This document shows, one piece after another, positions 20,265-30,751 of a stretch of 64,000 bases of DNA (position 1 is its first letter; each line of letters begins with the position of its first letter). Both the position numbers and the translations under genes were made by a program. The stretch comes from Peromyscus leucopus (taxonomy: Eukaryota; Chordata; Mammalia; Rodentia; Cricetidae). Below the pieces are notes generated by a model. The model was not told the DNA's origin. It saw only the letters and a program-made list of their open reading frames with translations, and did not search any database. The stretch lies in assembly GCF_004664715.2 (NCBI RefSeq), contig NC_051071.1, positions 91,102,436 to 91,166,435 on the forward strand, in the 5' to 3' direction.

Positions 20265-20286
20265 TTAATTAATTGTAATTAATTAA
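20265..20286. other. Perfect AT palindrome
   Basis: TTAATTAATT and AATTAATTAA are separated by GT, a perfect 10-bp-arm palindrome made only of TTAATTAA-type words. Confidence 0.6.
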
Positions 20287-20326
20287 GCACATAAAGTATT
20301 ATGGAAGTGTATAACAAGGGGCCCTA

Positions 20327-20531
20327 TGGAGTTGGAGAGATGGTTCAGTGGTTAAGACCTCTTGTTCTTGTGGAGGACCCTGGTTCCGTTCCCAGCAACT
20401 ACACGGTGGCTCACAACCAATTACAACTCTAGTTCCACAGGATCCAACCCCCTCTTCTGACCTCTGTGGGCACAGGCACACATGTATGCACATACATATT
20501 CATATATTCAAACTAAACAACTTTTAAAAGA
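20327..20531 (+). mobile_element. B2-type SINE
   Basis: GGAGTTGGAGAGATGGTTCA head, GTGGTTAAGA, GAGGACCCTGGTTCCGTTCC (B box), ACACGGTGGCTCACAACC and CCCCTCTTCTGACCTCTG, ending in an A/T-rich tail. Confidence 0.9.
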
Positions 20532-20539
20532 GGTTCTAA

Positions 20540-20622
20540 CTAGGGCTAGGGGTACAGCTTGATGGCAGATCATATGTGTACCATACGCAAAAACCTGAGC
20601 TCAATCCTCAGAACCAAAAATG
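20540..20622 (+). mobile_element. ID-type tRNA-derived SINE
   Basis: TAGGGCTAGGGGTACAGCTT, GATGGCAG, ACCATACGC and ACCTGAGCTCAATCCTCAG align with an ID head with A and B box relics. No long A tail. Confidence 0.6.
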
Positions 20623-20751
20623 TAGACTCTCACCGCCTCTGAGATTCTAATATAAATCATGCATTTTAAAAACAGATGCTGAATGAAAATAATTTCAGAT
20701 TACGGTACATTTTTATTTCTTGGAAGAGATGCTGTAGCAATAAAAGTAAGA

Positions 20752-21185
20752 GTTAGTATTGGGTTTTATTGCTGTTTTAAGACACCATGATTATGACAAT
20801 TCTTATAAAGGAAAACATTTAATTGGGGCTGGCTTATAGTTCAGAAGTTTAGTCCATTATTGTCATGGCAGGAAGTGTAGCCCTAAAGAGGTAGCTGAGA
20901 GCTCTACATCCTGATCAGCAGGCAGCAGGAAAAGAATGAACACACTTCTTCCAATAAGGCCACATCTACCCCAACAAGGCCACACCTCCTAATAGTGCCC
21001 ACCCCCTTTGAGCCCATGGGGGGCATTTTCTTTCAATCCACCACCTTCTACTCCCCAGCCCCCACAGACTTGTAGCTGTATCATAATGCAAAATGTATTC
21101 AGTCCAACTTCAAAGTCCCTATAGTCTATCACAGTCTCAAACGTGTTTAAAAGTCCAAAGTTTCTTCTGAGATTCATGAAATACC
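20752..21185 (-). mobile_element. ERVL-MaLR (MT-like) LTR and flanking internal-type sequence
   Basis: Reverse LTR pattern: TTTTATTGCTG, GACACCATGA, AACATTTAATTGGGGCTGGC, CAGTCCATTAT, and tandem AAGGCCACA words with CTCCTAATAGTGCC. 21050-21180 continues with sequence commonly found next to this repeat. Abutted on the right by an ERVK-like LTR starting at 21200. Confidence 0.65.
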
Positions 21186-21199
21186 TTAACTATAATCTC

Positions 21200-21585
21200 T
21201 GTAGTCGGAGCTTTTCTGTGTCCTGGCCTGCTGACGGTCAGGTCAAATCTCTCCTACTCACGTCCCCCAAGTAAACACACAGAGGCTTATATTAATTAAA
21301 ACTGCTTGGCCATTAGCTCAGGCTTTCCACTGACTAGCTCCTACACTTAAACTCAGCCCATTTCTGTTAATCTATATGTCGCCCCGTGGCTTTACCTGTG
21401 TGCCATTACATGCTGCTTCCTGAACGGCAGGCTGGCATCTCCTGACTCAGCCCTCCACTTCCCAGAATTCTCCTTATCTGTTTATCCCACCTATACTTCC
21501 TGCCTGGCTACTGGCCAATCAACTTTTTGTTTACCAACCAATCAAAGCAACACATTCACAGCATACAGAATGCCATTCCACAGCA
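21200..21585 (-). mobile_element. 3' LTR of ERVK-like element
   Basis: 386 bp, TGTAGTCGGAGC at left and CCACAGCA at right on plus. In element sense it begins TGCTGTGG immediately after a polypurine tract (reverse of 21586-21597). Shares its boundaries with the LTR beginning at 22717. Confidence 0.85.
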
Positions 21586-22716
21586 CCTCCCCTTTTCTGT
21601 CTAATCAAAAAGGAAGGTTTTAACTTTAACACAGTAAAATTACATGTAATAGAACACTTATCAAGCAATAATTACAGTTACAATATCTAGTCTATTTGTA
21701 TTTGGCAAAATTAAAGAAAATATTCTATCTACCCTATATTTTTGAGTCTAAAGTTTCATATCTAATTTATCTCTTATCATAACCAGGGAAAACCATAATT
21801 ATAAGCATCTAGTCTTCAACTACATCAAAGACCTCAGAGGGATATAATATTACCTAAGTAAACAGGAAGAGCATTGTGAGCAACTTCCAAAAATCTAGAA
21901 TGACAGAGACAGCTGCCTGCCTGGACAGTCATCCAAAGTTCCTCTGTAACATTGGGGCATCCATCTTCAGCCCACAGGCCTAGTCTCTCAGTCACTTCTC
22001 TCTGTGTCCTATAGAATGTCTGGTAGTTTCCTCTGTGAAGCAGGAACCTGAAGGACCATCTCGTCTTGCAAAGTTCAGTGGTCACCTTCCTATGGGTCCT
22101 GCATGTCCAGCTGATACAGCATTTTGTCAAGCAGTCCAGGTAAGAACTGTTTCTTGCCCAAATGGCTATTTTTGCCAAGAAGAAGATAAACTCCATATGG
22201 AGTGTCTTCGATGCCCATCTATCTCTTTGAAGTAAATCGGTTCTGCCAGAAGCAGATGTGTCTCACTGTCTAGAAAGTCTAAATTTTTAAAACATTTTAA
22301 ATGCTATATTCTGTAGGTCTTTGAAGTGTTTGAAGATTACCTAAATAACTGAATTATATTTATGTATACCTAGAAAACTTAGCATGACTATAAGTTTGAC
22401 TATCATAGAAGAGTAATTATTAATCTGTATTTCTTAATTATCCATTACAATTTAAATGAGTTACATAAACATAATACCTTAAACAAGAGTAGAAATATAC
22501 ATACAGCATAACAAAATTAACTTTAAATTTGTATCAATACACTAAAATGGATAGCAATGTAAAATATTTTAAGCAAGTTGTTGCTCTTTAAAAGTAGATT
22601 CAATAATCTACCCTTTTATCCTATGATATCTATACTATCCCTTTTTCTTCTTTAGAATGAGATTGCATTTATAATCAACCTGCTTTAAATAAAAATAAAC
22701 ATTCATGGTCACCATT
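21586..22716 (-). mobile_element. Internal region of a non-autonomous ERVK-like element
   Basis: 1131 bp between two same-orientation LTRs. In element sense it starts with AATGGTGACC, a TGG two bases after the 5' LTR as expected of a tRNA primer-binding site, though the tRNA is not identified. It ends in the polypurine tract AAAAGGGGAGG beside the 3' LTR. A 120-codon sense ORF lies at 21834-22196; it shows no gag, protease, polymerase or envelope motif that I can recognise. The element is too short to be autonomous. Confidence 0.75.
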
Positions 22717-22804
22717 TGTAGTCGGAGCTTTTCTGTGTCCCGGCCTGCCCTTCAGTGGTCAGGACAAATCTCTCCTACTTGCGTGCCCCAAGTAAACACT
22801 CAGA
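22717..22804 (-). mobile_element. 5' LTR of ERVK-like element, left piece
   Basis: Matches the start of the LTR at 21200 (TGTAGTCGGAGC, CAAATCTCTCCTACT, CAAGTAAACAC) and breaks off at CTCAGA where a second LTR has inserted. Confidence 0.85.
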
Positions 22805-23178
22805 TGCTGTGGATATCACTCTGTATAAATAAAATGCTGATTGGCTAGGAGTCAGGCAGGAAGTATAGGTGGGACAAGCAGAGAAGAGAATTCTGGGAAG
22901 TGGAAGGCTGAGGCAGAGAGACGCTGCCAGCTGCCACCATGACAAGCAAGATGTAAGGTACCAGTAAGCCACAAGCCATGTGGCAAAGTATAGATTAATA
23001 GAAATGGGTTAATTTAAGATATAAGAACAGTTAACAAGAAGTCTGCCATGGCCATACAGTTTGTAAGCAATATAAGTCTCTGTGTGTGTTTACTTGGTTG
23101 GGTCTGAGCAGGGACTGGCAGGTGAGAGAGATTTGTCCTGACTGTGGGCCAGGCAGGACCAGGAAAACTATAGCTACA
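22805..23178 (+). mobile_element. Nested solo LTR with 6-bp target duplication
   Basis: 374 bp, TGCTGTGG to GCTACA, flanked by CTCAGA at 22799-22804 and 23179-23184. It belongs to the same LTR group as 15946-16309, in the opposite orientation (plus sense), and is inserted within the LTR of the 21200-23290 element. This dates the host element as older than the insertion. Confidence 0.92.
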
Positions 23179-23290
23179 CTCAGAAGCTTATATTAATTAA
23201 AACTGTTTGGCCATGAGCTCAGGCTTTCCACTGACTAGCTCTTGCGTTTAAACTCAGCAACTCTCTATGAACCTACGTGGGCCATGAACC
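23179..23290 (-). mobile_element. 5' LTR of ERVK-like element, right piece (truncated)
   Basis: Resumes the host LTR (CTTATATTAATTAAAACTG, AGCTCAGGCTTTCCACTGAC) after the nested insertion, then loses similarity near 23285-23290. About 150 bp of the expected LTR is missing, so the outer target duplication cannot be found. Confidence 0.75.
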
Positions 23291-23698
23291 ACTACAGTGA
23301 CCGTAGCCTGTCTCATCTGTAGATTTGAGATGAAGTTACAGATCATTTTTACATGGGATCTGTGTCTAATCTTGACATTTACTCGGGGATGGATAATAGT
23401 ATATTATGGTCTCAGCAGACTATGGTGGAGTTGAAGAGTCCTGTCCCCACCGAGGTCACAGCTGTCACAGTGTTGCTGATGTCCACCGCATCTGTGACCA
23501 CACTGGTGTTTCACACCTTCACTGCTCAGGTATGACAATGCTGCCCTGACAGTTAGGAGTATTACATGATGCTCACAGAAACAGTAAGCATGTTCGTCTC
23601 ATTCATTACTGTGCTGTGCCTTTTCTCCTTGCCCTAGAGTGTGCATCTACTTGTCAAGACTTCCGTAAAGTGCTGTTTGCTCCAGAGGTGACCTCCAT
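23291..23698. other. Unassigned sequence
   Basis: Non-coding with some codon-like regularity at 23420-23520, but without domain or splice support. Possibly an old repeat that I cannot name. Confidence 0.3.
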
Positions 23699-23893
23699 CT
23701 TTTTTGTTTGTTTTTGGGGGTTTTGTTTGTTTGTTTGTTTTTTGGGTTTTTTTGAGATGGGGTTTCTCTGTGTAGTTTTGGCGCCTTTTCTGGATCTTGC
23801 TCTGTAGACCAGGCTGGTCTTGAACTCACAGAGATCCGCCTGGCTCTGCCTCCCGAGTGCTGGAATTAAAGGCGTGCACCATCACCACCCAGC
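23699..23893 (-). mobile_element. B1 SINE with long T/G-rich tail
   Basis: Reverse B1: T/G-rich tail at 23699-23752, then GATGGGGTTTCTCTGTGTAG, the GTTTTGGCGCCTTTTCTGG variant, GACCAGGCTGGTCTTGAACT, GCCTCCCGAGTGCTGG and a CACCATCACCACCCAGC start region. Confidence 0.95.
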
Positions 23894-24576
23894 GACATTT
23901 TGTAACTTTTGATGTTGACCTCTTTTTGTTTTTGGTTTTAATCAAAATCTCCGCCTTTTGAGACTTTGTTAACAGTTTGGTGATTTAGAAGTAAGTGTGT
24001 TCTGAACTTGGAGCTCTTAGGATGTTAGATAGAGCCTCAATCACGGATCTATGGCCACCTAGAGACTAGGGATGGGAAGGCTGTCATGTCCGTCTGTTAG
24101 GGCACTAATTGCCCTTCATATCAGTGATTTTGGGGGGGGGGGCGGGCGGGTGGTGGCCCTAGCTGATCTGGAACTTTTTACGTAGCCCAGGCTGGTCTTG
24201 AACTCACAGAGATTCTCCTGCCTTCTTCTTCTGAGTGCTGGGATTAAAAGTGTGTGTCATCACTGTGGGCCCCGTGGTTTTGTTTCCTGAGGAGGTAACA
24301 TGGGTTCATGCTGAAAAGCTAGACAGAGGTGCCTGAGAGCTTTGTGCTCAGGAGAAATCAGACAGGCAGTCTGAGGTAGCCAATAAGAACGGGGACTGGG
24401 TCCAGCCTGCTCGGGTAGACACTGGCACTGACTCTGAGGAACTAATGTGACTCTGACAAGTGGCTTTGCCTCTCTGGTCTGCAGAATGAGAGAGACGACA
24501 GCGTGGACTTTGAGTTGCGACAGTTTAGAGTCCATGAAGAGTCTTTAGAACAGGGCACAACATGTGACAAGTGTTT
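23894..24576. other. Unique sequence with a G-rich tract and one B1 fragment
   Basis: G11 followed by CGGGCGGG at 24132-24150 could form a G-quadruplex. A B1 fragment follows at 24158. The rest is unassigned. Confidence 0.4.
24158..24268 (-). mobile_element. B1 SINE fragment
   Basis: Reverse B1 lacking its T-rich end: GGAACTTTTTACGTAGCCCA, GGCTGGTCTTGAACTCACAG, GAGTGCTGGGATTAAAAGTG, CATCACTG. Confidence 0.9.
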
Positions 24577-25021
24577 TGTTGTGGTTTGGATGTGAAGTGT
24601 CCCCCAAAGGCTCATGTGTCGAAGTCTGGCTCCGTGGCCAATAGATCCAGTGACTGAGAACTGACTGGGACAGGAGGGCCGACTGAGCAATGCATTGATT
24701 CATTAATGCATTCTTGACTTCGTGGCATCACTGGGGGGTATGGGAGCTTTAGGAAGTCAGACCTCACAGAAAGAACTGGGCCTCTGGGGGATGTCCTGGG
24801 GGCCACATCTTACTCTGGTTAATTTCTGTTATGCTCTGTGACTTACTTCCTGACTGTCACAGGTGATCAGCTCTGCCACATCCCACAATGACGCTCTGCC
24901 TCACCATGGCCCAGAAACAACAGAGCCAGCCAGGGACTCAGACCTTTGAAACTGTGAGCCAAAATAGGTCCTCCCTTCTTTATATTAATTTTTTTGTGCA
25001 GTGACAAAAAGTTTAATACCT
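24577..25021 (+). mobile_element. MaLR-type LTR
   Basis: Contains GTTTGGATGTGAAGTGTCCC, GGCTCATGTGTCGAAG, the tract CTCTGCCACATCCC and TGACGCTCTGCCTCACCATG, and a near-terminal GTGAGCCAAAATAGG with GTGCAGTGACAAAAAG. The same repeat type occurs at 56953-57260. Old and GC-altered. Confidence 0.65.
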
Positions 25022-25202
25022 TTATTATTAATCTCACTTGGATAATATGTTCTGTTTAAAGTAGTTATAGAAAACTAAGTTATGCTAATCAGTGAACTAA
25101 ATGGGGGCATGTACAAAAAATAGCAGAGAGGCTTCTTTGTATAATCAGGCATTTATGTTTTGTTCTCAGAGAATACTTAATCACTCTACTTAGAAAAAGC
25201 TC

Positions 25203-25240
25203 CACCCCACCCCCCCCCCCTACCCCCACCCCCCACCCCT
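25203..25240 (+). repeat. C-rich low-complexity tract
   Basis: C12 plus several C4-C5 runs separated by single A or T bases; G-quadruplex potential on the minus strand. Confidence 0.9.
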
Positions 25241-25888
25241 GCCTGTTTTTCTTCTTTAGCATCACCTCTGTCTTGGTTAAATTGGGATCCTTGGATTAAA
25301 TGAGTCAGGTAAGTTTTGATATTCTCAATTTGAAAACACAGCTGCCAGAGCCTGTTGTTATTCCTGCTTCATTGGAAAAAATTCAAATTCTCACCCAAGT
25401 GCCAGCCTTCCCCTTGCAAGTCTCAGATCCCCAAAACCACACGCGATTGTGCCTCTGGGTGGAAGGAAACATCCGGACAGAGGGACGCAGCTCCTCAGCT
25501 CAGCACAAGTTAGGATTGCTGCCGCTTGCTTGCATAGGAAAAACCAAAACCAGCTCTTCGGTTTGCAAGCGGACTTCACAGGCGCACCATGGACCGTGCT
25601 TATGGCACTCACCAAAGCCTCCTGAGTGTTGTTTACGCCATTTGCTTCACAGGGGGGAGGATTAAGTTTTCGGCAGTTTAGGGAACAAATGCACACACAG
25701 AGAAGCAAGCAAGCAGATTATTTAATGATTATTTTTAAAAAGCATGTCACTGTTCAGGGAAAGTGTTTGGAGAGGCATTCAAGGCCCATGTCACTGTGTG
25801 ACACTTCTTCATTATCACTTTAACGCAGTGAGTCCAGGGGGTAGGAACAGAGAATCTTACTATTTATGTCTTCCATGTGACACTTCAT
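25241..25888. other. Unique intergenic sequence
   Basis: No gene or repeat recognised. Confidence 0.4.
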
Positions 25889-25946
25889 ACAAAACAAAAA
25901 ACAAAAAAAAAACAAAAACAAAAACAAAATAAAAAAACCAAAAAAA
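25889..25946 (+). repeat. A-rich (AAAAAC)n tract
   Basis: A-rich sequence with C every 4-10 bases, without an adjoining SINE body that I can recognise. Confidence 0.85.
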
Positions 25947-27070
25947 CCTGACTCTAAGTCCTCGGAGCCCCACCCTAATATTTTAGAAAATACCATGTTT
26001 ATTCCTGAAAGCAACATCTTTTCGTATCTGTGACATTTGATGTGCTGTTTGCTCAATCATATTGAAAGAAGGCTTATTTGCATTTCCTGGTAGCTATCAG
26101 TCATGTGTTCTCCCTCATAGTCTACCTTTAAAGAGAGCATCCACAATGAGATAAAATACAAACACATCCACAGGAAGATTGTTTCCACTTGGCTATGCCA
26201 CGTGAATTTTAAATTTCCCTTTCCACCATGCAGGCCTTGCTGTGGAGCTGAGGGCGGATTAATGTGGTTCTGATACTTCAGTGTATCAGAACACGGATTT
26301 GCAGAAAACAGCTGCAGCAAATTCCCCTGACTGAGAAGAATTACAAGTATTATCACCTAGATCATTAAACCGGGTTCATAGATTGCACAATATCTTCAAT
26401 CAATTCATCTAAGGGAACTTGAAGCCAGCTGGACCCCCTCAGTGAGAACTTGACTTAATTGGCCAATAAGTGGCTGGAAAAGGTGCATGCTATTTGATCA
26501 AATTACCGAGTGAGCAAGTGATTACAGTTTGTAGCAGCATGGAGGGTGGACCGCAGGTCAGCCCTTTTGGGGAGGGCCAAGTTAATGTCCACTATTAAGT
26601 GCTACTGTGAAAAATGGTGGTTTCCTTGGAGCTCAGATGGGGAAGAGGGTCCAGGTCAGGCTCCAGCTGATGGAGTGGTCGGGGGACACACATTTATCAT
26701 CTCTTTGGCCTCATTTCTGCCTTGGTAATAGTCTCACGCTAGCCACTCTGCTCCTGCCGCCTGTTTTCCTGTCTCCTTTTCATTTTTATTGGCATAACTA
26801 AAAATATTGCCCTAGCCAATGAATCTATCTAGAAGGAAAAATCACTTTTTCCCCAACAGTATCCCAAGAGTCTTTTCCACAGAAAGGTTCAAGAATTAAG
26901 AATTTGAAGGAAGTCCTGTTTATACATATATATTGATAATTATTCTTTCTCTCTGGCGAGGAGACTGAAGTATTGTTCGCATATTAGATGTATACCTCCT
27001 ACCAACACCAGCTAAGAAAATGAGCAAGTCACATCTAAGTAGGTTACCAGATTGTTGGCACAAATTATCT
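25947..27070. other. Unique sequence with candidate conserved block
   Basis: 26050-26550 is repeat-free and AT-rich with CAATCAATTCATC, TGACTTAATTGGCC and TTGATCAAATTACC words; it resembles conserved enhancer sequence. 26551-27070 is unremarkable. Confidence 0.35.
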
Positions 27071-27082
27071 GGGGGGGGGGGG
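27071..27082 (+). repeat. Poly-G tract (12)
   Basis: Twelve consecutive G bases in otherwise AT-rich surroundings. Confidence 0.9.
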
Positions 27083-27162
27083 AGAGCTCCATGTGGAAAC
27101 AAAGGTTTCTGGACATAATGCTACTGTGGCATTTGTCCATTTTAGCCAGTTTGTGCAGGTAC

Positions 27163-27205
27163 ACAGAGAGAGACAGAGAGACAGAGAGAGACAGAGAGAC
27201 AGAGA

Positions 27206-27269
<64 letters not shown>
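27163..27269 (+). repeat. (GAGACA)n / (GA)n microsatellite
   Basis: Begins with AGAGAGACAG type hexamer and octamer units and ends in about 22 perfect GA units. Charged ORFs (Arg/Glu) and Ser/Leu ORFs across it are compositional. Confidence 0.95.
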
Positions 27270-27270
<1 letters not shown>

Positions 27271-27514
27271 TAAAATAAAACCCAGAAAGTTTTTGACAGA
27301 TTTAGTCCGATATCTCACGTTAACAGACCTGCAGCAGCACACTTCCACTTGCGTTATGGGTGTTAGACTATAATAGGTATTATTCAGGGGGCAGTCCCAA
27401 GACAAAAGTTCCAGAGTGTGTGGTAATTATGTGAAAAATCTACCAATTTTGTACATTTTTACTAAACAATATCATTCTACCAAATAATAATTTGTTTTGT
27501 ATTTCCCCCACAGT

Positions 27515-27692
27515 TACATGTTCGTTTGCTTGTTTGGCGTCTGTGGGGTGGGGCACACGTGCCGTGGTGCACATGTGGAGGTCAGAGGACAACCTATAGG
27601 AACCGGTTCTCTCCTTGCACCGTGTGGCTCCTGAGGGTCACACTCAGGTCACTGGGCTTGACGGTCAGAACTTGCAGGGCCCCTCTTGTCAT
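27515..27692 (-). mobile_element. B3 SINE
   Basis: Reverse B3: GTGCCGTGGTGCACATGTGG, AGGTCAGAGGACAACC, GGTTCTCTCCTTGCACC, CACTCAGGTCACTGGGCTTG. The head end is degenerate. Confidence 0.85.
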
Positions 27693-27718
27693 CCCTGCAT
27701 TTGAGCTTTTAAACAAAT

Positions 27719-27757
27719 GGGGAGGAGGGTGGGGAGGAGGGTGGGGAGGAGGGTGGG
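27719..27757 (+). repeat. 12-bp G-rich repeat
   Basis: GGGGAGGAGGGT repeated three times plus a partial unit. Four or more G3+ runs, so G-quadruplex formation is plausible. Confidence 0.9.
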
Positions 27758-28186
27758 CAATATTTCAACCTACGGCCAGGTTTGCATGGCAGCCTGAGTC
27801 ATCAGACACACTGGGAACCTGCCGGGTGCTCGTCAGATCAAGTCCGTTAGCTTGCATCACGCTACTGATGCCCCTCTACTCACTTGTGTAGGTGTGATCG
27901 ACAGTTCCTGGGCCTTCCTTGTTTCCATGGCATTTACACTGCTATGCTGGTGTACGATGGCAGAGGTCTGTGTGGTCCATGCAAGTGGGAAATGCAATCT
28001 CACCTTGCAGCCATTTTACCTGCCCTTCCTCTGGTCTGCAGGCCAACATTCCTGTCTCACAGAGACCTTTCCAGATACTCTGTAAATTACCACTCATCAC
28101 CTTTCCCATCCTTTCCCTGTTTTGATAAATATATATCATATGCTTACATGTTTATTTTGTACTCATGTCCATAGAATATGAAGTCT
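27758..28186. other. Unique intergenic sequence
   Basis: No feature recognised. Confidence 0.4.
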
Positions 28187-28330
28187 TTGTTTGTTTTTAG
28201 AGACAGGGTTTCTCTGTGTTAACAGCCTTGGCTGTCCTGGAACTTGCTTTGTAGACCTCAAACTCACAGAGATCCACCTGCCTCTGCCTCCTGAGTGCTG
28301 GGATTAAAGGTGTGTGCTGCTATGGCCAGA
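28187..28330 (-). mobile_element. B1 SINE
   Basis: Reverse B1: AGAGACAGGGTTTCTCTGTG, CCTTGGCTGTCCTGGAAC, CTCAAACTCACAGAGATCC, GTGCTGGGATTAAAGGTGTG. AAGTCT flanks both sides and may be part of a target duplication. Confidence 0.95.
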
Positions 28331-28356
28331 TAAAGTCTCTTAAGATCAGGATCTTC

Positions 28357-28506
28357 AAGCTGGGTGTGGTGGCATACACCTTTCACTCCAGCACTTGGGA
28401 GAAGAGGCAGGTGGATCTCTGTGAGTTTGAAGCCAGCCTGGACCACAGAGTGAGTTCCAGGATAGCCAGAGCTATGCACTGAGATGCTTTCTCAGAACAG
28501 CAATGA
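28357..28506 (+). mobile_element. B1 SINE, inverted relative to its neighbour
   Basis: GCTGGGTGTGGTGGCATACA, CACTCCAGCACTTGGGAG, GGATCTCTGTGAGTTTGAAG and AGTTCCAGGATAGCCAGAGC. Lies head-to-head with the B1 ending at 28330, 26 bp apart. Confidence 0.95.
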
Positions 28507-29083
28507 AAAGACTTTTTTTCTTGTTTGTGTGTGTGTCCAGTGCTTGGTGTATCTCTTGTGTTCAAGAAACATGAAGGAATGAACATTACACCTAAAAGAC
28601 ACTACACGTGACCTATTTGCTGCCTGTGTCTGTCTGTCTGTGTGGACGGACGGACCAGCACACCGGCTCCCAAACAACGTTTGCCTGCCAGATAGTTGGG
28701 ATAGCGAAAGAACAGATTTTGTAAGATTTCATTGCTGTGCAGTTTCCTCACTTTTCCCAGGATGCTCCTGTGCTCCGGAGTGCTACCGCATCCCAGTCGT
28801 CCCCTGGAGCCTTCCCCCAGTGTCACACACCGTCCCCAGGCTTCTCACTGGTCATCTGTCTGCCTTGGGCTGCCATCCTTCATGAGACGTGTTCTCTATT
28901 TTCTTTAATATTTTCATGTGCCTGTATCACCCCACCGCACTTAACTGGAAGTCCCAACTGAAGGCAGGAAATAAACCCCAGCTAGCCATTCTCAGCCCCC
29001 TAAGAGGTACATGATAACTATGTGTAAAGCTAGGGAATAATTCTTTTCAGCTAGAAGCTATTCACTTTATAGCAAAAGCAGAT
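28507..29083. other. Unique intergenic sequence
   Basis: No supported gene. A short TGTC/GGAC repeat occurs at 28626-28655. Confidence 0.4.
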
Positions 29084-29258
29084 AGCATCCACCTGGAGCC
29101 TGGCTCAGTCAGCTCCATGCATGGGACAGCATCCACCTGGAGCCTCAGTCAGTCAGCTCCATGCAGGGGGCAGCATCCACCTGGAGCCTGGCTCAGTCAG
29201 CTCCATGCATGGGACAGCATCCACCTGGAGCCTGGCTCAGTCAGCTCCATGCACTGAA
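29084..29258 (+). repeat. 44-bp minisatellite, 4 units
   Basis: Units starting AGCATCCACCTGGAGCC at 29084, 29128, 29172 and 29216, exact 44-bp spacing, with few substitutions (CATGGGAC vs CAGGGGGC). Confidence 0.95.
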
Positions 29259-30586
29259 GCGGCTTGCAGATTTTTGGCAGGCAGGATTCGAATCTAGATT
29301 TTTCTGTGCTCATGTCTGAGCTCTAAGCGTGTTGTTCAGTTGTGTATGCAGCTCAGAAACTCTCAGCCTCTCAGAGAGTTGGTGTTTGGTGTTTTACTTA
29401 GGCCCCACATCTTCTAAGGACAAATGAAAAGTCAAAAATACTCCGCACATATGTATATTTCTACTGTCTCTCTTTTTTTTTTTAAAATCATAACTGGGTC
29501 TGACTAATGAGAAAGCAAGTTGTTCCAACAACACAGCGGCTTGTAAATCAACACCTTCTTGTGAAAGTTCGGCATGCACTGATTTTCTGAACAGGCGCTC
29601 TCTCCTCCGCACCAGCCTCCTGCTTCTAAAAATCTCTCTTCAACATGATCTTGATGGAAACTGAGGCAGGGTGGGCGGTGTCTTTATGGCCCTTGATGAC
29701 CACATTGTTCCTCTCACTGCCCTGTGAGAGGAAAACAGCCCTCAGGTGGGAAGATCCCCATTACCATTTCTTCCTCCTCTCTTTTATTCCTAGAATATTT
29801 CAAGGAAGAGTTAAATGGGACCAGTGCACACATTTTTCTCTTAGCCTGAGATCTTTGGGGTGAAAGGGCAGCACTGAATTAAGTATTTAGTATATTCAAA
29901 ATCCGTGACCCAGAGCTGCTGTCTGAAAGCATCATTGATAATCGGGCTGGGAGCGCATTACACTTTGCTGGTACTTACCTTGCCTTGGACGATCTACTCC
30001 AGGAGTGGTAATTACCCTGAGAGGAAAACTGTCCCATTGTCTGTGCTGGCCCCTTCACTGGCAGGAAGTTCTCTTCCCTCTCCTGACTGCATCCTTTCTC
30101 TGCGGGGCCCATTATTTCTCATTCAATTAGAAGCACTTGATATAAATAGTTCTTTCCTCATCATTTATGTTGTTTTCATTTAAATAATTACACAACACAA
30201 TGCCCCCACTCCCTGTAGGCTGAGACACAGGGCTGCAAACCCCAGGCTTCAGGGCATCTTTTGAGCATATCTCATGTCCTTTTTTTACAAATGAAGGACA
30301 TGGCTGTGCTGGTGACGAACTTCAGGGACATAGCCACATGGTCTTCTCTAGGACTGGCCAACAGGGAGAAGGACCAGAGAGAACTCCCCAAATGACTCAG
30401 CAGCACAGTTGTTGGGGTGACATAATGAAGTGCCTCTCTTGGGCAGGGCACCATGTAGATACTTGGGGTACAGGGCAGACAAGTCTGAGGTAGGCCTTGC
30501 CCTGAAGTCCTGCAGTCTAGACTCAGAGGAGAGTAAGTTGGTGCTCCACATTAATGTCTACATGGATATCAGGGAGAATTTTTTCA
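29259..30586. other. Unique intergenic sequence
   Basis: About 1.3 kb without gene or transposon that I recognise. T10 at about 29472-29481. Confidence 0.4.
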
Positions 30587-30750
30587 GGTTGTTTTTGTTT
30601 TTTGTTTTTTTACCGTTAGTGAGTGTGCTGGTTTTGGGTTTGGTTCAGTTTGGTTTTGGTTTTGGGTTTGGTTTGGGTTTTTTTGGTTTTGGTTGGGTTT
30701 GGTTTGATATTTGTTTTGTTTGGTTTGGTTTGGTTTTGATTTTTTTTTAA
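30587..30750 (+). repeat. GT-rich (TTTGG)n-like low-complexity tract
   Basis: Irregular TTTGG/TTTTGG units, almost no A or C. Joins a minus-strand B1, whose reverse poly-A tail probably seeded it. Confidence 0.85.
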
Positions 30751-30751
30751 A

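Noticed and set aside
22035..22235. 66-codon plus-strand ORF within the ERVK-like interior
   Set aside because: Antisense to the element, short and without viral motifs.
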